Shown here: one piece after another, positions 7,366-16,701 of the stretch | Numbering within the stretch: the stretch's first letter is position 1 | How the letters are laid out: each line of letters starts with the position of its first letter | Origin: Flavipsychrobacter sp. | Lineage (GTDB): Bacteria > Bacteroidota > Bacteroidia > Chitinophagales > Chitinophagaceae | Direction: 5' to 3' | Length of the DNA stretch: 64,000 nucleotides | NCBI GenBank assembly: GCA_016786565.1 | Contig: JAEUVY010000088.1 | Coordinates: 1-64,000 of the forward strand | The notes under the pieces: model-generated | Databases searched by the model: none | What the model was told of the DNA's origin: nothing | What the model saw: the letters and a program-made list of their open reading frames with translations, nothing else | Translations under genes and position numbers: made by a program

Positions 7366-8775
7366 TTAGTGGTGGTGGTGACCATGGTCGTGGTCATGAT
7401 GGTGGTGCATAGAGTGCGCGTCGGCAAGTTTGAAGAACTCTTCTTCGCCTACTTCTTTCACCTCCGTCTTAAACTGTGTCTCGAGGAATGCGAACAACCT
7501 TCCGAACAGCAGACGGCGATAAGTCTCGTCCATTGTCTTTTCGTCTTTCGCGATCTTAGACATGTAGCTGTCCATCCAAGGTGTTTCACCTTCGTCGTCA
7601 GCGCTCATGCCGAAGTATGCAAGTACACGTGCTTTGATGTCGCTGAGCACTTCTTCGCGGGTAACGAAGATGTTGTTCTCCGCCATCAGTTTGTCGGAGA
7701 TGAGCTGCCAGCGGAGCTGGTGATCGAAGCTGCCGAATTCGTTCTCTACTTCTTCAGCAGACTTAGGCTTGTCGCCGCCCTCGCGCAACCAGCGCTTCAG
7801 GAAGGTAACAGGCAGTTCGATCTTCACGTTGTGAACCAGCAGTTCGAACATCTCGTTCTGCAGGCGCTCGCCGGTGATGCGTGCGAACTCGTTGTTGAGC
7901 TCTTCGCGTACTTTATTACGGAATTCCTCTTCGGTAGTGATGCCACCGTTCGGGAATACTTGTTCGTACAGTTCGGTACCATACTCGGCAGGAATAAGGT
8001 GACCTACCTTGGTGATAGTGAGCTTGTAGTGCTGGCTTGCAGCCTCTGGACCTGCTTTCAGCGGATCTTTCAGGAAGCCGTTCAGTTCGTCGGCAGTACA
8101 TACGTCAGCAGGAGTGAAGACGATGGTATCTTCAGGCTTTTTGCCCATAACCATGTCTTTCAGCTTTGCCGGCATTTTGTCCAGAACTTCGGTATCTTCG
8201 ATTTTAGCAGCACCCTCTGCTACGTTGCCTGCAGCGTCGCATACTTCGTAAGTAGAGTAGATGATGTTCTCTTTGTCAGTAACCTCTGTCTGAGGATCAA
8301 CTTTACCTGAACGACGCTTGATGCGCTCCATCTCGTCGTCCATCATTTTGTCGGTAACATTGATCTTGTAACGGGTGAGGTTAGCACCATTGATCACTGT
8401 AGCGACATCGAACTCAGGCTTCAGACCTACTTCGAAAGCGAAGTCAACGTCAGCCGGAGTGTTCATGTTCAGCGCGAAGTCGGCCGGAGCAGGCAGTATC
8501 ATTGGCTGTGCGAAGATGGCCATCTGCTCTTTCTTCATGTAGTCTTCCAGTTCTTTGCCTGCAACGCGGATCACCTCTTCGTTGAAAACAGACTGGCCAT
8601 ACATTTTGCGCAGCATTCCCGCGGGCACCATACCCTTTCTGAAGCCGGGAACATTGGCGGTCTTAGCGTATTGTTTCAAGGTCTTTTCAAAGGACGGCAT
8701 GTAGTCTTCCTTCGTCAGTTTAACAGTTATTTTGTCGTGCAACGTACCTATGCTTTCGCGCGTCACGGTAGCCAT
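7366..8775 (-). CDS. tig: Trigger factor with histidine-rich C-terminal tail
   Basis: The 469-residue ribosome-associated chaperone/peptidyl-prolyl isomerase starts at ATG 8775 (MATVTRESIGTLHDKITVKL). The frame remains open for 48 more codons upstream, but that part lacks family similarity and crosses a promoter box. The N-terminal ribosome-binding signature is present as VPGFRKGMVPAGMLRKMYG. The long C-terminal chaperone domain follows. The last 16 residues (HSMHHHHDHDHGHHHH) contain 11 histidines, which is unusual for trigger factor and suggests metal binding, as in the SlyD tail; that function is inference. Confidence 0.93.
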   Translation of the reverse strand: MATVTRESIGTLHDKITVKLTKEDYMPSFEKTLKQYAKTANVPGFRKGMVPAGMLRKMYGQSVFNEEVIRVAGKELEDYMKKEQMAIFAQPMILPAPADFALNMNTPADVDFAFEVGLKPEFDVATVINGANLTRYKINVTDKMMDDEMERIKRRSGKVDPQTEVTDKENIIYSTYEVCDAAGNVAEGAAKIEDTEVLDKMPAKLKDMVMGKKPEDTIVFTPADVCTADELNGFLKDPLKAGPEAASQHYKLTITKVGHLIPAEYGTELYEQVFPNGGITTEEEFRNKVREELNNEFARITGERLQNEMFELLVHNVKIELPVTFLKRWLREGGDKPKSAEEVENEFGSFDHQLRWQLISDKLMAENNIFVTREEVLSDIKARVLAYFGMSADDEGETPWMDSYMSKIAKDEKTMDETYRRLLFGRLFAFLETQFKTEVKEVGEEEFFKLADAHSMHHHHDHDHGHHHH

Positions 8776-8849
8776 AAACAGTGTATTTTTTAGAGTTAAA
8801 TTTTCGCCACAAGTGTCTGAAAGACAGCTTGTAGCCGTTAAAAAGTGTG

Positions 8850-8857
8850 CAAAGATA
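8850..8857 (-). promoter_or_regulatory. -7 promoter box for tig
   Basis: The minus strand reads TATCTTTG, an exact TAnnTTTG match, 74 bases before the tig ATG. It supports ATG 8775 over longer starts. Confidence 0.55.
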
Positions 8858-9004
8858 CGAATTTCCCTGATGGAAAGGGCGATAAATGAGGTTTGGTTGT
8901 CATGTGATGTAAAAAACAAATGTCATAGTCTTGCGGGGGATAGGCGCTAAGTTGTTATAATTGCAGCCTGACGCAGATTTTCGCAACAAATTGATAGAAA
9001 TTAT

Positions 9005-11011
9005 ATGCAATTGTCGTTTCGTGAGGTATCGGTGAGGTGGTATAGTGTGGCGCTATTGGCGATAGTGCTGGCGGTATATGGCAACACGCTGCTGAATGGC
9101 TATGCCATGGATGATGCCACGGTGATACACCAGAACGTGATAGTGAAGAAAGGGCTGGCAGGCGTACCGGAGATACTGACCACACCAAGGCTGAGCGGCT
9201 ATATGAAGCTGACGGCCGACTCTTACCGACCGGTGTCATTGATCTTATTTGCGGTGGAGTATCAGTTGTGGGGTGCGAATCCTATGATGGGCCACCTGAT
9301 GACGGTATTGTTGTTTGCTGCATGTGTTTTGCTGTTGTTCTCGTTTTTGCGCCGGTTGCCGGGTTGGGAGGGTACCATAGTGCCGTTTCTTGCAGCGGCC
9401 ATCTTTGCGGTGCATCCGGTGCATACAGAGGTGGTGGCCAACATAAAGAGCTGCGATGAACTGCTGGCGTTCCTGTTTGGTTTTGGTGCGCTGCATATGT
9501 ATGCCAATTACATGCGCGACGGGCGTGCCGGGCAATTGGTTGCCGGTCTTTTGTTGTTTCTGGTTGCCTGTTTTTCAAAAGAGACAGTTGTGACCTTTGT
9601 GGCCATAGTGCCGTTGCTCTTTTTTGTGTACCTGAATAACGACAAGCGCCGTGCATGGACCCTGACGGCGGGTACTGCGGCAGTGGTGGCACTGTTTGTT
9701 GTTATAAGCAGGGCGGTGCTGGTGAGCCATGGTGCAGCGATGCAGGGTGCTGAGGACTTTACAACGAATGCACTGATAGGCGCACCGCTTATGGCTACAC
9801 GCATACCCACCGCAATAGCAGTGCTGGGACGCTATTTGTTGCTGCTGGTATATCCCGCGCCACTGTTGTGCAACTATTCATTTGCCTCGGTGCCGTTTTA
9901 TTCATGGGGAAGTATGGTGGTGGTGCTATCGGTGGTGGTGTATGGTGCGATGAAGGTGTTCGCGTTTGCTCGGATGAGGAAACAGCTCAATGATCTATGG
10001 GCATTTGCGGTGTGGTTCTATCTCCTGTCTGTTGGTCTGTTTTCCAACATCTTTTTTTTGGTGACCTCGCAAATGGCAGAGCGTTTTCTGTTTTTGCCGT
10101 CGGTGGGATTTTGTCTGGCGGTAGCGTTGGCTATCTGGTATGGTAGCCGGCAACGGGCGCGCGTTGCTGCTGCAGTGCTTTTGCCGCTATTGGTGGTGTT
10201 TGGCGGCATGACGGTGGCAAGAAATGCTGAATGGAAGGATGATGCCACCCTGTTTGCCGCCGATGTGCAGAAGGCCCCTGATGACTGTAAGCTGAACTAT
10301 TACAGGGCTTTATCCATAGGCGCGCCGGCAGGTGCCGATGAGGCGCAACGCCGGCAGGTAATAGAGGAGAAGATGATGTACCTGCGGAAAGCGTTGGACA
10401 TCTATCCTGAATTTATAGAGGCCCACACCGAGATAGCAAAGGTGTTTGAGGCGAAAGGTCAGTACGACTCGGCACTGGTACACAATATGCTGGTGCTGCG
10501 CAATAACAGAAGCAATTCGATAGCGGCCTACCATGCTGCCAACGAATATTACGCGCTGAAGCAGCATGAACAGGCGATACTCTGGTACAAGGCGACCATA
10601 GAATTGGTGCCCGATTTCCAGCCGGCCTATCTGAACATAGCCCGCTGTTATGCCGACATCGGTATAGCAGATTCATCGATCGTTTATTACCGGGGGCTTC
10701 TGGCGTTGGGTGGTGCCGCACCTGATGTGCACCGAAGTATGGCGCTGTGTTACCTGCAGACAGGCAGATACGACTCCGCCGCGATATACATGATGCAAGT
10801 GACACGCAGTGCTGTCGCAACACCCGATGATCAGAGCAATCTTGGCGCCATTTATATGTCGGCAGGAAAGAATGAGGAGGCGCTGATATGTTTCAGAAGG
10901 GCGTTGCAGATGAGCCCGGGCAACAAGGCGGCATTTGCCAATATGGCTGCAGCCTTTGAAAAAATGGGCAACAAGGACAGCGCGACATTCTACAGAATGA
11001 AGGCGCAATAG
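9005..11011 (+). CDS. TMTC-like membrane protein with C-terminal TPRs
   Basis: The 668-residue protein has about ten transmembrane helices in its first 400 residues and TPR repeats from about 430 to the end (YPEFIEAHTEIAKVFEAKGQYDSAL, AYLNIARCYADIGIADSSIVYY, SNLGAIYMSAGKNEEALICFRRAL). The first loop carries an aspartate pair (D36, D37 in YAMDDATV) and later FAVHPVHTEVVANIKSCDELLA, both characteristic of TMTC/GT-C glycosyltransferase-like proteins. Such proteins use lipid-linked sugars to glycosylate proteins. The bacterial substrate is unknown. TATAATTG at 8956-8963 is a possible -7 box. Confidence 0.8.
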   Translation: MQLSFREVSVRWYSVALLAIVLAVYGNTLLNGYAMDDATVIHQNVIVKKGLAGVPEILTTPRLSGYMKLTADSYRPVSLILFAVEYQLWGANPMMGHLMTVLLFAACVLLLFSFLRRLPGWEGTIVPFLAAAIFAVHPVHTEVVANIKSCDELLAFLFGFGALHMYANYMRDGRAGQLVAGLLLFLVACFSKETVVTFVAIVPLLFFVYLNNDKRRAWTLTAGTAAVVALFVVISRAVLVSHGAAMQGAEDFTTNALIGAPLMATRIPTAIAVLGRYLLLLVYPAPLLCNYSFASVPFYSWGSMVVVLSVVVYGAMKVFAFARMRKQLNDLWAFAVWFYLLSVGLFSNIFFLVTSQMAERFLFLPSVGFCLAVALAIWYGSRQRARVAAAVLLPLLVVFGGMTVARNAEWKDDATLFAADVQKAPDDCKLNYYRALSIGAPAGADEAQRRQVIEEKMMYLRKALDIYPEFIEAHTEIAKVFEAKGQYDSALVHNMLVLRNNRSNSIAAYHAANEYYALKQHEQAILWYKATIELVPDFQPAYLNIARCYADIGIADSSIVYYRGLLALGGAAPDVHRSMALCYLQTGRYDSAAIYMMQVTRSAVATPDDQSNLGAIYMSAGKNEEALICFRRALQMSPGNKAAFANMAAAFEKMGNKDSATFYRMKAQ

Positions 11012-11029
11012 TACTGCGCCTGCCTTTCG

Positions 11030-11037
11030 TACCTTTG
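11030..11037 (+). promoter_or_regulatory. -7 promoter box with almost no leader
   Basis: TACCTTTG matches TAnnTTTG and ends only 7 bases before the methyltransferase ATG at 11045. Transcription would begin at or next to the start codon. Confidence 0.55.
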
Positions 11038-11044
11038 CGTTCCT

Positions 11045-11647
11045 ATGTCGCAATTTGAAGTAGAGGGTGCCGAAGATGTGTTTTCGTCTGATGCCGCATT
11101 TGATGCGCTGTATCCCATCTATATCAGTTCACTATCGGCTATACACTGGACACCGCTGGAAGTAGCTGCAAAGGCCGCTGTGTTTCTGGCGCCCGATGAG
11201 GATGCGAGAGTGCTGGATATAGGATCGGGCGTGGGTAAGTTCTGCATTGCGGGTGCGCATTTTGCTCCCGGTCATTTTACAGGCATAGAGCAGCGGGCCA
11301 ATTTTGTGAAGGCAGGTAACAAAGTGGCGCGGCAACTGGGCATGGAGCGGGTGTCACTGCAACACGGCAATTTTATGGAAACGGACCTGGGCGCGTACAC
11401 AGGGATCTATTTCTACAATTCGTTTCACGAGAACATTGTGCATGACGATGCGCTTGATGAAAAGATAGAGCTATCGTCGGAGTTGTATGAACGCTATACC
11501 GACCATTTACTGCATGAACTGAAGCATATGCCGGTAGGCACCAGGCTGGCCACCTACTGGCTGTCGATAACAGAGATACCTGCCTGCTACAGGGAACAAG
11601 GCAGCTACTTCGGCAATCTGTTGAAATTGTGGATAAAGGAGTACTAG
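11045..11647 (+). CDS. SAM-dependent methyltransferase (class I)
   Basis: The 200-residue protein contains the Rossmann SAM-binding motif VLDIGSGVGKFCIAGA (about residues 57-72), then an acidic beta-2 end (FTGIEQRANF). A motif IV-like segment is GIYFYNSFHEN. The substrate is not evident. It stands alone between the TMTC-like gene and the helicase on the same strand, with its own promoter box. Confidence 0.8.
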   Translation: MSQFEVEGAEDVFSSDAAFDALYPIYISSLSAIHWTPLEVAAKAAVFLAPDEDARVLDIGSGVGKFCIAGAHFAPGHFTGIEQRANFVKAGNKVARQLGMERVSLQHGNFMETDLGAYTGIYFYNSFHENIVHDDALDEKIELSSELYERYTDHLLHELKHMPVGTRLATYWLSITEIPACYREQGSYFGNLLKLWIKEY

Positions 11648-11693
11648 GTATGGGCGTTAGCGGCCTCATAATTCCTCAATACTATCTAACTTC

Positions 11694-14600
11694 ATGTGCA
11701 GAATGGATAAGCAACAAAAACAGAAGGAAGACCTGTTCCTGGAGCGCTATGAAAAGCTGAATGAGCGGCAGCAGGAAGCCGTGAATACCATATACGGGCC
11801 GGTGATGGTGATAGCAGGACCAGGTACCGGAAAGACCGAGGTGCTGGCCATGCGTATTGCCAACCTGCTGCGCAGCGAAGCGCAGGTGCAGCCGCAGGAG
11901 GTATTGTGTCTTACCTATACCGACGAGGCTACCAACTCTATGCGCAGGCGACTGCTACAGATAACCGGGCAGGCGGCGCACAGGGTGAACATCTTTACGT
12001 TTCACGGGTTCTGTAACATGGTGATACAGAACAACAGCGATTACTTCAGCAAGCGCGAGTTGCAGCCCATTGACGATCTGGAGCGCGCCGAGCTGATGTA
12101 TGACATAATGGATAAGTTGCCGAAAGGACATCCGTTGCGCAAGCTGAGTGGTGATATCTATTCGGACATAGGCAGGTTGAAGCGATTGTTTGACATGATG
12201 AAGCAGGAACACTACACGCCTGCCGATATATCTGCCGCAATAGACGAGTTCATTGCCTCACTGCCGGAACGCGACGGTTATACCTACAAAAGGGCTTACA
12301 AGGAATTTAAGAAGGGAGATCTGAAGCAGGACGCGATAGACGAGATGACGAAGCGAATGGAGGTGACCCGCGCCGCAGCCGGCCTTTATGACGTGTACCA
12401 GCAGCGTATGCGCGAGGCGGGCCGCTATGACTTTAATGACATGATATTGTGGGTGCTGGATGCTTTTGAGAAACACCCTGTTTTGTTGCAGAGTTATCAG
12501 GAACGTTATCAGTTCATTCTGGTGGATGAGTTTCAGGATACCAACGGCTCTCAGAACGAAGTGCTGAATGCACTGACGTCTTACTGGGAAGACCCGAATG
12601 TTTTTGTGGTGGGCGATGACGACCAGAGTATATTCGAGTTTCAGGGTGCGCGCATCAAGAATATCACCGATTTCTACAATCGTCACCGCGAAGGTATCAA
12701 GGTGATAGTGTTGCCGCATAACTATCGCTCGTCTCAGGCAGTGATAGACCGGGCGATGGCCAGCATCAACAACAACAAACTGCGCCTCATAAACCAGCTG
12801 AACGAGCTGCAACTGGATAAGAATATTGTAGCCGCGAATGACCGGTTCAGGGATGGTAAGGATACGGTGGAGCCCGAAGTGCGTGTGTACCAGAACACGC
12901 TGCACGAAGAGGCCGATGTGGTGCTGCGCATAGAAAAGCTGAAGCAGGAAGGTGTGCCTCTGAACGAGATAGCAGTGCTTTACTCGCAGCACAAGCAGGC
13001 CGATGGCATCATTGGTATACTGGAGCGCAAGGGTATACCCTACAATGTGAAGAAGGCAGTGAACATACTGGATGAGCCGCTGATCATTCAGTTGCTGAAT
13101 GTGTTGCGTTATCTGGATGCCGAACGCAAGCGTACCTATGACGGGGAAGAATTGTTATTTGAACTGATGCATGCTCCCTACTTCGGGATAGCTGCTAATG
13201 ATATTGCGAAGCTGGCGCTGCATATGCAACAAAGCAGGAAGGAGACCGGTATTCTGAAATGGAGGATGGTATTGTCCAACCCGTTGCTGATTGAGTCACT
13301 GGACCTGAAAACAGCACCGGCCATGCACCGGCTGGGTCGTTGTCTGGACGAATGGGAACGACAACAACTGGCGCTGCCGTTGCCATTGCTGATAGAGAAA
13401 ATAGTGCATGAGGGTGGTGTGGTAGCCCATTTGATCAAAACCACCGACCATGTGTGGATGCTGCAGGTTCTGTATACCTTCTTCGAGCACGTGAAAGATA
13501 GCCATGCGCGCACCCCGCGCATGAAGCCAATGGAGTATGTGCTGATGACGGAGCGTATGTATAACGAGGGCATAGCCCTGAGCCTGCAGCGGGTGATACA
13601 GAACGACCAGGGTATTTACTTCTACACAGCGCACTCTTCTAAGGGAAATGAATTTGAGCATGTATTCCTGATAGGGTGTACCGATGGTTTCTGGGAGAAG
13701 AAAAGCGGCGGAGGGTCGGACTTTAAGTTGCCCGACACCCTTACTGAAACTGAAGACGACAAGGATAAGACCTACAAAGAGGAAGTATCGCGCAGGCTGT
13801 TTTACGTGGCGCTGACGAGGGCGCGCAAGCACTTGTATGTGTCTTATGCCACGAACGATAAAGCAGGCAAGGCGCTGAAGACATCTATGCTGGTGGATGA
13901 GATATGCCCTGAAGAGAAGAAGATACCGGTGAAGGTGACCGTGCCTGAGCTGGAAGCGCATTTGATGCTGTCGCTGGAGCCGGTGCAGGAAGTGAGGATA
14001 CAGACTGCCAATGCGGTGGCGATAGACAGGATGCTGCAGCAACTGACCATGAGCGCCACACAGCTCACAAAGTTCCTGAGGTGCCCGCTGACATTCTATT
14101 ACGAGACGATTCTGAAGGTGCCTATGCAGAAGCGCGATGCGCTTGCGTATGGGGGCGCTGTTCACTATGCGCTGGAGCGCATGTATATGGACATGAAGGC
14201 CAATGGTGTGCCACCTGCCAAGGAAACGGTTCTGGCGGCGTTCAAATCGGAGATGTACCGTCAGTCGTCCAGTTTCACGGGTGTTCAGTTTGAGCGACGT
14301 ATGGAACAGGGAGAGGAAGAGCTTTCGGGCTTCTATGATCACAAGGCCGGCACAATGCAGCGCAATGTGGAAGTGGAGCTGAAGGTGCCGAGGTATTACC
14401 TGGACGGAGTGCCGGTGACGGGAAAGATAGACCTTATAGAGGTGGGCAGCGACGGCTGCGATGTGGTGGACTACAAGACAGGAAACCCCGACAAATCTAT
14501 AACGGCGAACCTTGCGCAGCCCAATGAAAAGGACCCGTTGGGGGGAGATTACTGGCGGCAGATGGTGTTTTACAAATTGCTGCTGGAGCGCTGGGAAGAC

Positions 14601-14855
14601 CGCAACTGGCATGTGAAGACCGGCAGGTTCGAGTACGTGCAAAAGACCAAGGACGGATCGTACAAGACGCCGGTAGTGCCCATTTTTGCGGCAGATGAGC
14701 AAACGGTGTTATCGCAATTGAAGGATGCCTATACCCGCATAATGAATCATGAGTATGACCGCGGGTGCGGAGAGGTGCGGTGCCATTGGTGCAATTTTGC
14801 TAAACGCTACGAACTGATAGTGCCAACAGATGAGGTGGATCTGGACGACGAGTAA
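11694..14855 (+). CDS. UvrD/Rep-type helicase fused to a PD-(D/E)XK nuclease
   Basis: The 1053-residue protein carries all superfamily 1A helicase motifs: I (GPGTGKT, about 43-49), II (VDEFQDTNGSQ), III (VVGDDDQSIFEFQGA), IV (HNYRSSQ), V (HSSKGNEFEHVFLIG) and VI (LFYVALTRARKHLYV). From about residue 785 a RecB-type nuclease domain follows: GAVHYALE, GKIDLIEV and VVDYKTG (about 911-926). Cysteines at FLRCP (about 796) and at CGEVRCHWC near residue 1020 could hold an iron-sulfur cluster as in AddB. The likely role is double-strand break processing. ATG 11694 and ATG 11703 are both possible starts. It is convergent with the Uma2-type gene, 2 bases away. Confidence 0.9.
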   Translation: MCRMDKQQKQKEDLFLERYEKLNERQQEAVNTIYGPVMVIAGPGTGKTEVLAMRIANLLRSEAQVQPQEVLCLTYTDEATNSMRRRLLQITGQAAHRVNIFTFHGFCNMVIQNNSDYFSKRELQPIDDLERAELMYDIMDKLPKGHPLRKLSGDIYSDIGRLKRLFDMMKQEHYTPADISAAIDEFIASLPERDGYTYKRAYKEFKKGDLKQDAIDEMTKRMEVTRAAAGLYDVYQQRMREAGRYDFNDMILWVLDAFEKHPVLLQSYQERYQFILVDEFQDTNGSQNEVLNALTSYWEDPNVFVVGDDDQSIFEFQGARIKNITDFYNRHREGIKVIVLPHNYRSSQAVIDRAMASINNNKLRLINQLNELQLDKNIVAANDRFRDGKDTVEPEVRVYQNTLHEEADVVLRIEKLKQEGVPLNEIAVLYSQHKQADGIIGILERKGIPYNVKKAVNILDEPLIIQLLNVLRYLDAERKRTYDGEELLFELMHAPYFGIAANDIAKLALHMQQSRKETGILKWRMVLSNPLLIESLDLKTAPAMHRLGRCLDEWERQQLALPLPLLIEKIVHEGGVVAHLIKTTDHVWMLQVLYTFFEHVKDSHARTPRMKPMEYVLMTERMYNEGIALSLQRVIQNDQGIYFYTAHSSKGNEFEHVFLIGCTDGFWEKKSGGGSDFKLPDTLTETEDDKDKTYKEEVSRRLFYVALTRARKHLYVSYATNDKAGKALKTSMLVDEICPEEKKIPVKVTVPELEAHLMLSLEPVQEVRIQTANAVAIDRMLQQLTMSATQLTKFLRCPLTFYYETILKVPMQKRDALAYGGAVHYALERMYMDMKANGVPPAKETVLAAFKSEMYRQSSSFTGVQFERRMEQGEEELSGFYDHKAGTMQRNVEVELKVPRYYLDGVPVTGKIDLIEVGSDGCDVVDYKTGNPDKSITANLAQPNEKDPLGGDYWRQMVFYKLLLERWEDRNWHVKTGRFEYVQKTKDGSYKTPVVPIFAADEQTVLSQLKDAYTRIMNHEYDRGCGEVRCHWCNFAKRYELIVPTDEVDLDDE

Positions 14856-14857
14856 GA

Positions 14858-15448
14858 TCAGGCAAATACTACATCCTTGTAAATGTCTGCTATGGTGATA
14901 GCAGCGGGAACAGAGCGGAATTGAAGTGTGTCGGACGCACTACGGATCTCGGTAAGTTCCCACTTGCCGTTCGCGTTGATGTGAAATGCTTCGATGTGCA
15001 TCGATTCTGAGTCTATCAGTATGTATTCGCGCAGGGAAGGGATCTCGCGATACAGCATGAATTTTTCTCCGCGGTCGTAGTTTTTTGTAGAGCCGGAGAG
15101 TACTTCTATGATTATGGCCGGGTTAAGGACATTGAACTCATCGTTGTTGAGTGTCTCTTCTTTACCGCAGATGATGGTGATATCAGGATAGGTGAACAGC
15201 GTATTGGCCGGTATATGGATGCGCGTATCACTACCAAATGGTTTGCAGCCGCTTCCTTTCAGCAGAGCACCCAATGCGGAATGTACATTTGACACGACAT
15301 GGTTGTGCGCCATTTTCGCACCGGACATCGCAAATACTTCGCCCCTGTAGAATTCATGCTTTTCAGCCGATGAACGCTCCAGGTCAAGGTATTCTGTGAT
15401 AGTGAGTTTTTGTTTGCCAAACGCAAGCGCCGGTTCGCGTACTTCCAT
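14858..15448 (-). CDS. Uma2-family (DUF820) putative endonuclease
   Basis: The 196-residue protein has the Uma2 pattern: N-terminal [37 protein letters not shown], then [13 protein letters not shown] (catalytic-type aspartate) and [21 protein letters not shown] (E-x-S). This is a PD-(D/E)XK restriction-endonuclease-like fold, abundant in cyanobacteria and Bacteroidota and of poorly known function. It is convergent with the helicase-nuclease. Confidence 0.88.
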   Translation of the reverse strand: MEVREPALAFGKQKLTITEYLDLERSSAEKHEFYRGEVFAMSGAKMAHNHVVSNVHSALGALLKGSGCKPFGSDTRIHIPANTLFTYPDITIICGKEETLNNDEFNVLNPAIIIEVLSGSTKNYDRGEKFMLYREIPSLREYILIDSESMHIEAFHINANGKWELTEIRSASDTLQFRSVPAAITIADIYKDVVFA

Positions 15449-15464
15449 TTCATAAAATTACAAA

Positions 15465-15498
15465 ACAAAAGGCACACAGTAGTCTGCGTGCCTTTTGT
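15465..15498 (-). terminator. Terminator of the phosphosulfolactate synthase gene
   Basis: An 11-bp perfect inverted repeat, ACAAAAGGCAC with GTGCCTTTTGT, with a 12-base loop lies just past the stop on the minus strand. The stem's own T-rich arm and the following TTGTTTTG favour minus-strand termination. Confidence 0.75.
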
Positions 15499-15519
15499 GG
15501 ATATACTATGTAAGTATTG

Positions 15520-16317
15520 TTATTCTGTAACCGGTGTTGCCTTGCCGTCTTTACCGAGGTAAAGGTGGAAGGTATCGCCACGCAGACCGATGCGCATTGA
15601 TTCCAGCGGAATTACTTCAGCAGGAGCAAGGTTGCCCAGGTTCACGTTCACACCCAGCAATTCGAGGAAGTACACCTGCTGCGCTTTCTGCGGCGCTTCC
15701 CAGATGATCTTCTCGTAAGGGATCTGTGTGAGGATCTCCTGCACCAGTCCTTCGCGCACCTCGCCCGAACCGCGGTAGATGCCCACGTTTCCGGCCTCGC
15801 GTGCTTCGGCTATCACATAGGTAGAGCCTGATTCCAGTTCTGCCTTCATCAATTCTATCCACTTATACGGCGGCATGATGTGTGTAGCGTCTTTTGAACC
15901 CACTTCAGAGAATACGGTGAAGTGTTTTGCCATTTTCTCGATGTAGCCACATTTTTCGATGTGCGGTATTGTAATGGAGCCGTCGGACACTTCTACGTGT
16001 GTAACACCAAGGTCCTTCACAGCAGCGATATAATCGTCTATCTGGTTGCGAACGAGGAACGCTTCAAACAGGGTGCCACCGAAGTAAACCGGTATGTTGA
16101 GGTCCTGATAGATCTTGATCTTTTCCCTGAGGTTGGCGGTAACTACACCTGTGCCAAAGCCAAGTTTCACGATATCTACATAGGGTGCGGCAACAGAGAG
16201 GAAGTCTCTAACCCCGTCGAGTCCCATACCCTTGTCCATCACCATTGTGAGACCGTAAGTGCGGGGGATAACGGTCCTTTCGGGAATATTAGTTAGTTTG
16301 AAGTTCATGAACGACAT
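15520..16317 (-). CDS. Phosphosulfolactate synthase (ComA-like)
   Basis: The 265-residue protein reads throughout like ComA, the TIM-barrel enzyme that adds sulfite to phosphoenolpyruvate: RTYGLTMVMDKGMG, DIVKLGFGTG, VYFGGTLFEAF, THVEVSDGSITIPHIEKCGYI, SEVGSKDA, IAEAREAGNVGIYR and IIWEAPQKAQQVYFLELLG. In methanogens it starts coenzyme M synthesis. In Bacteroidota a supply of sulfonates such as cysteate for sulfonolipids is a reasonable guess, but unproven. A second in-frame ATG lies at 16308. TATCTTTG at 16332-16339 (minus) is its likely -7 box. It has no comB/comC neighbours. Confidence 0.88.
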   Translation of the reverse strand: MSFMNFKLTNIPERTVIPRTYGLTMVMDKGMGLDGVRDFLSVAAPYVDIVKLGFGTGVVTANLREKIKIYQDLNIPVYFGGTLFEAFLVRNQIDDYIAAVKDLGVTHVEVSDGSITIPHIEKCGYIEKMAKHFTVFSEVGSKDATHIMPPYKWIELMKAELESGSTYVIAEAREAGNVGIYRGSGEVREGLVQEILTQIPYEKIIWEAPQKAQQVYFLELLGVNVNLGNLAPAEVIPLESMRIGLRGDTFHLYLGKDGKATPVTE

Positions 16318-16331
16318 GTTGAGTGCGGCTG

Positions 16332-16339
16332 CAAAGATA
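16332..16339 (-). promoter_or_regulatory. -7 promoter box for the comA-like gene
   Basis: TATCTTTG on the minus strand, 14 bases before the ATG at 16317. Confidence 0.5.
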
Positions 16340-16409
16340 ATTCAATTGGTTGTTTAACACTAATAATGCCTGTGTGGTTCGTATATTGCATGCGTAATTG
16401 GAAGATAAT

Positions 16410-16700
16410 ATGCGTCGCGACGTTCCTATAGTTGGTTTTATCATTGGTATGCTGATGCCCCTGCTTGGGTTTCTGATTGTGTATCTTTTGTGGTTCAAGG
16501 GGCGCGACCTTGGTACGGTGCTGGGTGTGATAGCCCACGACCACCGTATGGCACCTAAAGTGCTGACACTTAGCCTGTTGGCAAATCTGATACCGTTTGT
16601 ATACTGCAACAATAAGCGTTTGGACCAAACGATGAAGGGCATAGTGATAGCCACTATGCTGTATGCGTTTGTTGTGGTGCTAATCATGTTTGTCTGGTAA
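16410..16700 (+). CDS. Small inner-membrane protein, unknown
   Basis: The 96-residue product starts at ATG 16410 (MRRDVPIVGF); the open frame begins at a TTG 12 bases earlier. It has three hydrophobic segments (about 7-27, 51-66 and 76-95) and no recognised domain. Its stop codon is one base before the lpxB start, so the pair must be co-transcribed and may be translationally coupled, suggesting an envelope role. Confidence 0.7.
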   Translation: MRRDVPIVGFIIGMLMPLLGFLIVYLLWFKGRDLGTVLGVIAHDHRMAPKVLTLSLLANLIPFVYCNNKRLDQTMKGIVIATMLYAFVVVLIMFVW

Positions 16701-16701
16701 C

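Noticed and set aside
13296..14702. 468-codon minus-strand open frame antisense to the helicase gene
   Set aside because: It is a shadow: composition follows the sense codons, it has no recognisable domain and no promoter or terminator.
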